DNA of 64,000 nucleotides, from positions 1-64,000 of IMG/VR virus record IMGVR_UViG_3300028027_000057. One strand, written 5' to 3'. Position 1 is the stretch's first letter; each line of letters starts with the position of its first letter. Of this stretch, positions 62,859 to 64,000 are shown in pieces. The DNA is from a virus. Made by a program: the position numbers and the translations under genes. The notes beneath the pieces are model-generated. The model ran no database searches. It saw only the letters and a program-made list of their open reading frames with translations, and was not told where the DNA came from.

Positions 62859-64000
62859 TAACTATCCTTTATACTTGGACGCACATCCACTCCCGGAGGA
62901 CTTGTGAAGTTATAACGCACTAACGTACCGACAACATTTGGAATTGTACCAAGACTTAACCAAGTTACCCCACCATCTGTGGAATATTGAAAATTGCTTG
63001 GATTTGATGTAATACTTTGACTGATAAGTAAAGTACCACTTAAGTCATATGCTCTAAATCTTAAACTAGTAGGAACTGAAGTAGCATACGCAGACTTCAA
63101 TCTAAATCCAACTCTAGTAGGAACTAGTGTAGATGAGTCATCATAGCTATATTCCCAATTGTCAGACAACTCTTCATTTGCTTCATATACTACAGACAAA
63201 CCAGCAACTTGAACTGGAGACGATTTCCCAGTAGTCTGGACGTTAAATGTTATTTTAAACTGAATTTGCCCTGTAACAGAAAGCCCTGACAAGTCTTGAT
63301 AATGATCAACGTACGTCCATCCTCCTGAGATCGATCCAAATCCTGAAGTTCTGTAGAAAACATCAAGAGTACCAGATGTTTGTACTAATTCTTCAAGAAC
63401 AGTAAGGTTTTTAATCTGACCGTTAGGAATAGAAATTACTTTAGATACGATATAAGAATAATCGGTCAAGCAATCAGATCGCAAATCAAGAGCAATAAGA
63501 CCACGTTGACCTACTGTGGCAGCTGGTCCCATTACAATTTGCCATCCAGCTTGATTTGTAAAATTAGTAGGAGCTGCTGCAAACTCTAGCTGAGCATTAG
63601 CAGTAGGTACTATACCTTCGTAGTAAGAAACTCCCATCTGACCATAAATGGCATTAATTACGTTATTTTGCACTTTCTTGTTTACAACTTTAAGAGTATT
63701 GTAAATAAACAAAGCTTGGTCTAAAGAGTCTGACCAACTAGCATGAGTAGCAGTTGGAGCAATAATTTGGTTTGGAGTTCCTAATAAATTGGAAGTTGTT
63801 AAACTAGCCCAAGTAATTCCACCCTTAACCAACTCAGACATTAATCCTAAATACAAGTTTGTAGTAGTTGCAAGGAAAATACAAGAGTTTCCATTCAAAA
63901 GACTCCCATTAATAGGAGCATTGGTTGGAATTGCTTTGTTTTCGCAGTCAGTAACTAGCACAATACCAGCAAGAGCTGGCAAAATACCAGTTTTAAAAAG
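62858..64000 (-). CDS. Hypothetical structural protein, 5' end outside window
   Basis: The frame is open to the right edge; a TTG at 63982 is possible but not compelling as start, so the gene probably begins outside. The 380 visible residues include a helical N-terminal part and a beta-rich C-terminal domain (S-G-S... F-R-A-Y-D-L-S-G-T-L, Y-S-T-D-G-G-V-T-W). Likely a tail or neck appendage given its neighbours. The stop overlaps the FN3 gene start. Confidence 0.6.
   Translation of the reverse strand, partial: LFKTGILPALAGIVLVTDCENKAIPTNAPINGSLLNGNSCIFLATTTNLYLGLMSELVKGGITWASLTTSNLLGTPNQIIAPTATHASWSDSLDQALFIYNTLKVVNKKVQNNVINAIYGQMGVSYYEGIVPTANAQLEFAAAPTNFTNQAGWQIVMGPAATVGQRGLIALDLRSDCLTDYSYIVSKVISIPNGQIKNLTVLEELVQTSGTLDVFYRTSGFGSISGGWTYVDHYQDLSGLSVTGQIQFKITFNVQTTGKSSPVQVAGLSVVYEANEELSDNWEYSYDDSSTLVPTRVGFRLKSAYATSVPTSLRFRAYDLSGTLLISQSITSNPSNFQYSTDGGVTWLSLGTIPNVVGTLVRYNFTSPPGVDVRPSIKDS

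Noticed and set aside
1-64000. Prophage or integrative element
   Set aside because: No integrase, excisionase, attachment repeats or host flanking genes were seen; the layout is that of a lytic phage, though genes outside the window could change this.

Overview
This window is part of the genome of a tailed, lytic-type bacteriophage. There are no ribosomal RNA genes, no recognisable tRNAs, no integrase and no bacterial housekeeping genes. Genes are short, tightly packed and often overlap by ATGA, TAATG or similar junctions. Base composition is AT-rich by eye. The tail genes (P22 gp4-like adaptor, very large gp10-like nozzle, a set of Ala/Gln-rich ejection-type proteins, no tape measure or sheath) point to a podovirus-type virion. 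Several products make a Gram-negative host likely: a small lipobox protein, a spanin-like overlapping pair and a signal-peptide c-type cytochrome. I cannot name the host or genus from the sequence.

Left half (1-28801, + strand), early/middle genes. At 0.2-3.5 kb there is an array of small paralogous proteins sharing a C-terminal F-K-L-E-F-I tail, interleaved with an ATP-grasp ligase and a DUF3307-like membrane protein, followed by a Mom-like DNA-modification protein (3454-4038). From 5.7 to 9.7 kb come a class II (B12-dependent) ribonucleotide reductase, a conserved phage protein, a metallophosphoesterase, a secreted monohaem c-type cytochrome and a tiny Cys-rich protein. From 11.6 to 19.3 kb come a second phosphoesterase, an HNH nuclease, a metalloprotease-thioredoxin fusion, a Cas4/RecB-like nuclease, a MazG-like pyrophosphohydrolase, an ERF annealing protein and an AEP primase-DnaB helicase. 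From 19.4 to 28.8 kb come family B DNA polymerase, an AAA+ ATPase, a DEDD exonuclease, a dNMP kinase, dUTPase, a second HNH nuclease, a spanin-like pair and two proteins of unknown role. Sigma70-like promoters, nearly all with a shared TTGACAA -35 box, and three strong hairpin terminators divide this strand into transcription units.

Right half (28764-64000, - strand, transcribed right to left), late genes. In order of transcription: fibre/appendage proteins (58.3-64 kb), small proteins, scaffold, a DUF6321-like protein, a possible capsid accessory protein, the major capsid protein followed by a terminator, a 1594-residue fibre with C1q-like jelly rolls, a Dps-like mini-ferritin, an 864-residue fibre, the adaptor, the nozzle, ejection proteins including a GNAT-like one, a holin and an HExxH protein. 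The early and late strands converge and overlap by 38 bp at 28764-28801. A TAACAACT-type motif sits just upstream of several late genes and may be the late promoter. Portal, terminase and endolysin are not recognised here and presumably lie outside.

Most noteworthy: the self-coupling F-K-L-E-F-I cassette family, the c-type cytochrome, the protease-thioredoxin fusion with an internal GTG start, the Dps-like gene among fibre genes, and the recurrent late motif.
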